In this document: positions 6,087-7,448 of the stretch, piece after piece
How positions within the stretch are numbered: the stretch's first letter is position 1
Layout of the letters: every line of letters starts with the position of its first letter
Assembly: GCA_030679025.1 (NCBI GenBank)
Contig: JAUXTV010000038.1
Coordinates: 1 to 7,448 of the forward strand
Length of the DNA stretch: 7,448 nucleotides
Reading direction: 5' to 3'
DNA from: Candidatus Woesearchaeota archaeon
GTDB taxonomy: Archaea; Nanobdellota; Nanobdellia; SCGC-AAA011-G17; UBA489
Notes under the pieces: generated by a model
What the model was told of the DNA's origin: nothing
The model's database searches: none
The model's input: only the letters and a program-made list of their open reading frames with translations
Translations under genes and position numbers: made by a program

Positions 6087-7007
6087 TTATGCAGTTACTT
6101 TTTTTGGATTCTTCAATTTATCTTTAAGCTTTAATTTATTGAAGAGTTCTTTGTATCTATTACGAATAGTAACTTCAGTAACACCAGCAATGTCTGCTAC
6201 TTCACGTTGAGTGCGTTTTTCGTTGTTTAACAAAGCTGCAACATAGAGTGATGCTGCTGCGATTCCTGTTGGACCACGACCAGAAGTTAGTTCAGAGTTT
6301 TCTGCCATTTCTAAAATTTCTACAGACTTGGATTGTGTTTCTGCTGACAACTTGAGAGCTGATGCAAATCTTGGAATATAATCCACTGGATTGGAAGGTA
6401 AAATACGAATACCTAATTCACGCGTGATAAATCTGTAAGTACGACCAACTTCTTTCTTGTCAATACCTGAAGCTTCAGATAATTCATCTAAAGTTCTTGG
6501 GACTTCATGACGTCGACATGCTGCATAGAGTGCACCAGCAACGACAGATTCCATAGAACGACCACGCACTAGACCACGCTGGACTGCCATAGTATAGACA
6601 CGAGCTGCTTCTTCTTCTACTGACTTTGGTAATTTGAGATAACTTGCAACACGCTTTAATTCTGCTAGAGCTAATTTGAGATTACGTTCGATTGCTGTAG
6701 AAATACGATACTGCCATTTTCTTAAACGGAAGAACTTGTTCATTCCTTTGCCTTCTAATTGGAATAAATCTCCTCGTTGACCAATATCAGTACCTAGACC
6801 TTGGTCGTATCTCGTATACGAAGCTGGAGCGCCTGTACGGCGTCTCTTTTCAGACTTATCAGAATCAAATTCCTGCCATTCTTGAGAATGATCAATAATG
6901 CGGTCTTCAACGACTAAACCACAGTCTTTACAAATGACTTCTCCTTTATCCTTATGAATAGTGAGCTTAAAACTTCCGCATTCGGGACATTTTTGTGTAG
7001 AGGTCAT
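6087..7007 (-). CDS. tfb: Transcription initiation factor B (TFB, TFIIB homologue)
   Basis: Basal archaeal transcription factor that binds the TBP-TATA complex and the BRE and recruits RNA polymerase. The 306-residue length is normal. The N-terminal zinc ribbon uses C7, C10, C26 and C29 (CPEC...CKDC). It is followed by the B-reader/linker, including EWQEFDSDKSEKRRRTGAP, which enters the polymerase active-site cleft. Two cyclin-fold repeats occupy roughly 105-200 and 205-300. The second contains GRGPTGIAAASLYVAALL and a helix-turn-helix, TQREVADIAGVTEVTIRNRY (266-285), that reads the BRE. The start codon at 7007 is fixed by an AGGAG ten bases upstream. Unlike most genes here it has an untranslated leader, from one or two TATA boxes upstream. 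The nucleotidyltransferase gene follows after 33 nt. No other general transcription factor is visible in the window. Confidence 0.98.
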   Translation of the reverse strand: MTSTQKCPECGSFKLTIHKDKGEVICKDCGLVVEDRIIDHSQEWQEFDSDKSEKRRRTGAPASYTRYDQGLGTDIGQRGDLFQLEGKGMNKFFRLRKWQYRISTAIERNLKLALAELKRVASYLKLPKSVEEEAARVYTMAVQRGLVRGRSMESVVAGALYAACRRHEVPRTLDELSEASGIDKKEVGRTYRFITRELGIRILPSNPVDYIPRFASALKLSAETQSKSVEILEMAENSELTSGRGPTGIAAASLYVAALLNNEKRTQREVADIAGVTEVTIRNRYKELFNKLKLKDKLKNPKKVTA

Positions 7008-7017
7008 GCTTTCAGAA

Positions 7018-7022
7018 CTCCT
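7018..7022 (-). promoter_or_regulatory. Shine-Dalgarno site of tfb
   Basis: The minus strand reads AGGAG ten bases before the tfb ATG. It lies inside the small inverted repeat TTCAG/CTGAA (7011-7025), with five-base arms and a five-base loop, so local pairing could partly hide it. This is the clearest ribosome-binding site in the window and supports the tfb start at 7007. Confidence 0.6.
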
Positions 7023-7058
7023 GAAGTTGTGTAGAATAGATAGTTGAGTATAACAATG

Positions 7059-7066
7059 TTTATAAA
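7059..7066 (-). promoter_or_regulatory. Proximal TATA box candidate for tfb
   Basis: TTTATAAA centred at 7062.5 predicts transcription starting near 7037, giving a leader of about 29 nt that contains the Shine-Dalgarno site. The bases just upstream on the minus strand (CCCTC) are a poor BRE, so this may be the weaker of two boxes. Confidence 0.4.
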
Positions 7067-7082
7067 GAGGGACGACAGGTTA

Positions 7083-7090
7083 TATATAAA
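7083..7090 (-). promoter_or_regulatory. Distal TATA box candidate for tfb
   Basis: A perfect TTTATATA on the minus strand, preceded by AGAAAGC, a purine- and A-rich stretch suitable for BRE. It predicts a start near 7060 and a leader of about 53 nt. Of the two boxes before tfb it fits the archaeal consensus better. Confidence 0.5.
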
Positions 7091-7121
7091 GCTTTCTACG
7101 ATAGTTTTTTATTTTGTAACT

Positions 7122-7448
7122 TTATACTTTTTCTGTGAGGGCTAATTTCTTGTCTATATGCTCGCAAATCCAATGGATAGCATATAAATGACCTGTTTGA
7201 ATAACTGAAGTTTCAGTTGCTGGAACTGCAAAACAATAATCTACTGGTGTTTGCATACCATTTTTTCCTGTGAATGCCATGGTAATTGCATGTTGCTTTT
7301 TTGCTGTCTCTAAAGCGCGCAACACATTAGGAGATTTTCCTGAAGTGGATATACCCAACACCACATCATCTGCATTGACTAATCCTTCTACTTGTCTGGA
7401 GAATACCTGTTCATAGCCAAAATCATTAGCACCTGCAGTTAGAGCACC
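7122..7448 (-). CDS. gmhA: GmhA/SIS-domain sugar-phosphate isomerase, partial (5' end outside window)
   Basis: The C-terminal 108 codons of a SIS-domain protein. The frame is open to the right edge, so the true start is beyond it; the internal GTG at 7364 is not the start. Upstream of that codon the frame reads GALTAGANDFGYEQVFSRQV, then GLVNADDVVLGISTSGKSPN, the sugar-phosphate-binding loop with the STSG element, then VLRALETAKK. The end, IQTGHLYAIHWICEHID, matches the C-terminal helix of sedoheptulose-7-phosphate isomerase, whose catalytic His lies in the equivalent H-x4-H region. GmhA converts sedoheptulose 7-phosphate to D-glycero-D-manno-heptose 7-phosphate, the first step to activated heptose. 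DiaA-like or other SIS proteins share the fold, so the substrate is likely but not certain. The rest of a heptose pathway would have to lie to the right of the window. It is upstream of tfb on the same strand, with TATA boxes between them, so the two are probably separate units. Confidence 0.85.
   Translation of the reverse strand, partial: GALTAGANDFGYEQVFSRQVEGLVNADDVVLGISTSGKSPNVLRALETAKKQHAITMAFTGKNGMQTPVDYCFAVPATETSVIQTGHLYAIHWICEHIDKKLALTEKV

Noticed and set aside
5283..7007. Nucleotidyltransferase considered as the antitoxin of an MNT-HEPN toxin pair
   Set aside because: The protein is much longer than minimal MNT antitoxins and neither neighbour (tfb, lycopene cyclase domain gene) is a HEPN protein.
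7081..7121. Possible terminator for the GmhA-like gene
   Set aside because: The oligo-T run here is on the plus strand; the minus-strand transcript is A-rich at this point, so it does not fit an oligo-T terminator.

Overview
The window comes from an AT-rich archaeon. Direct evidence is a complete transcription factor B (TFB), an archaeal-type tRNA-splicing endonuclease (EndA), and archaeal TATA boxes (TTTATATA or TTTATAAA type) about 20-27 nt ahead of several start codons, which implies leaderless mRNAs. The small compact genes, the short secreted protein with an S-layer-like domain, a Cys-rich CGDGVCDGGE-type segment and a hydrophobic-basic tail, and the winged-helix protein of unknown function together suggest a DPANN lineage (Woesearchaeota or Pacearchaeota style). 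That lineage call is inference and rests on no marker phylogeny.

Layout, left to right. Positions 1-156 hold no gene I can support. A minus-strand block follows (2406 down to 157): a small membrane protein of unknown function, then a winged-helix protein whose C-terminal domain resembles a degenerate restriction-endonuclease fold, overlapping by ATGA a secreted S-layer-like protein with a cysteine-rich segment. Next comes the divergent pair endA (minus) and rnz (plus), two tRNA-maturation enzymes that appear to share one TATA element placed symmetrically between them. A ten-helix EamA/DMT-type transporter follows rnz after 9 nt and is probably cotranscribed with it. A 98-residue single lycopene cyclase domain protein has its own TATA box. 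It converges on a minus-strand nucleotidyltransferase that lies 33 nt downstream of tfb. The right edge carries the 3' part of a GmhA/SIS-type sugar-phosphate isomerase gene on the minus strand.

Functionally this is mostly housekeeping: basal transcription (TFB), tRNA 3'-end processing (RNase Z) and tRNA intron removal (EndA), mixed with envelope-related genes (S-layer-like protein, transporter, possible heptose or sugar-phosphate isomerase). I do not see a defence island, CRISPR array, IS element, rRNA or tRNA. The points most worth a second look are the shared endA/rnz promoter, the orphan half lycopene cyclase, the translational coupling of a nucleic-acid-binding-like protein to a secreted one, and the contrast between tfb (leader plus Shine-Dalgarno) and its apparently leaderless neighbours.
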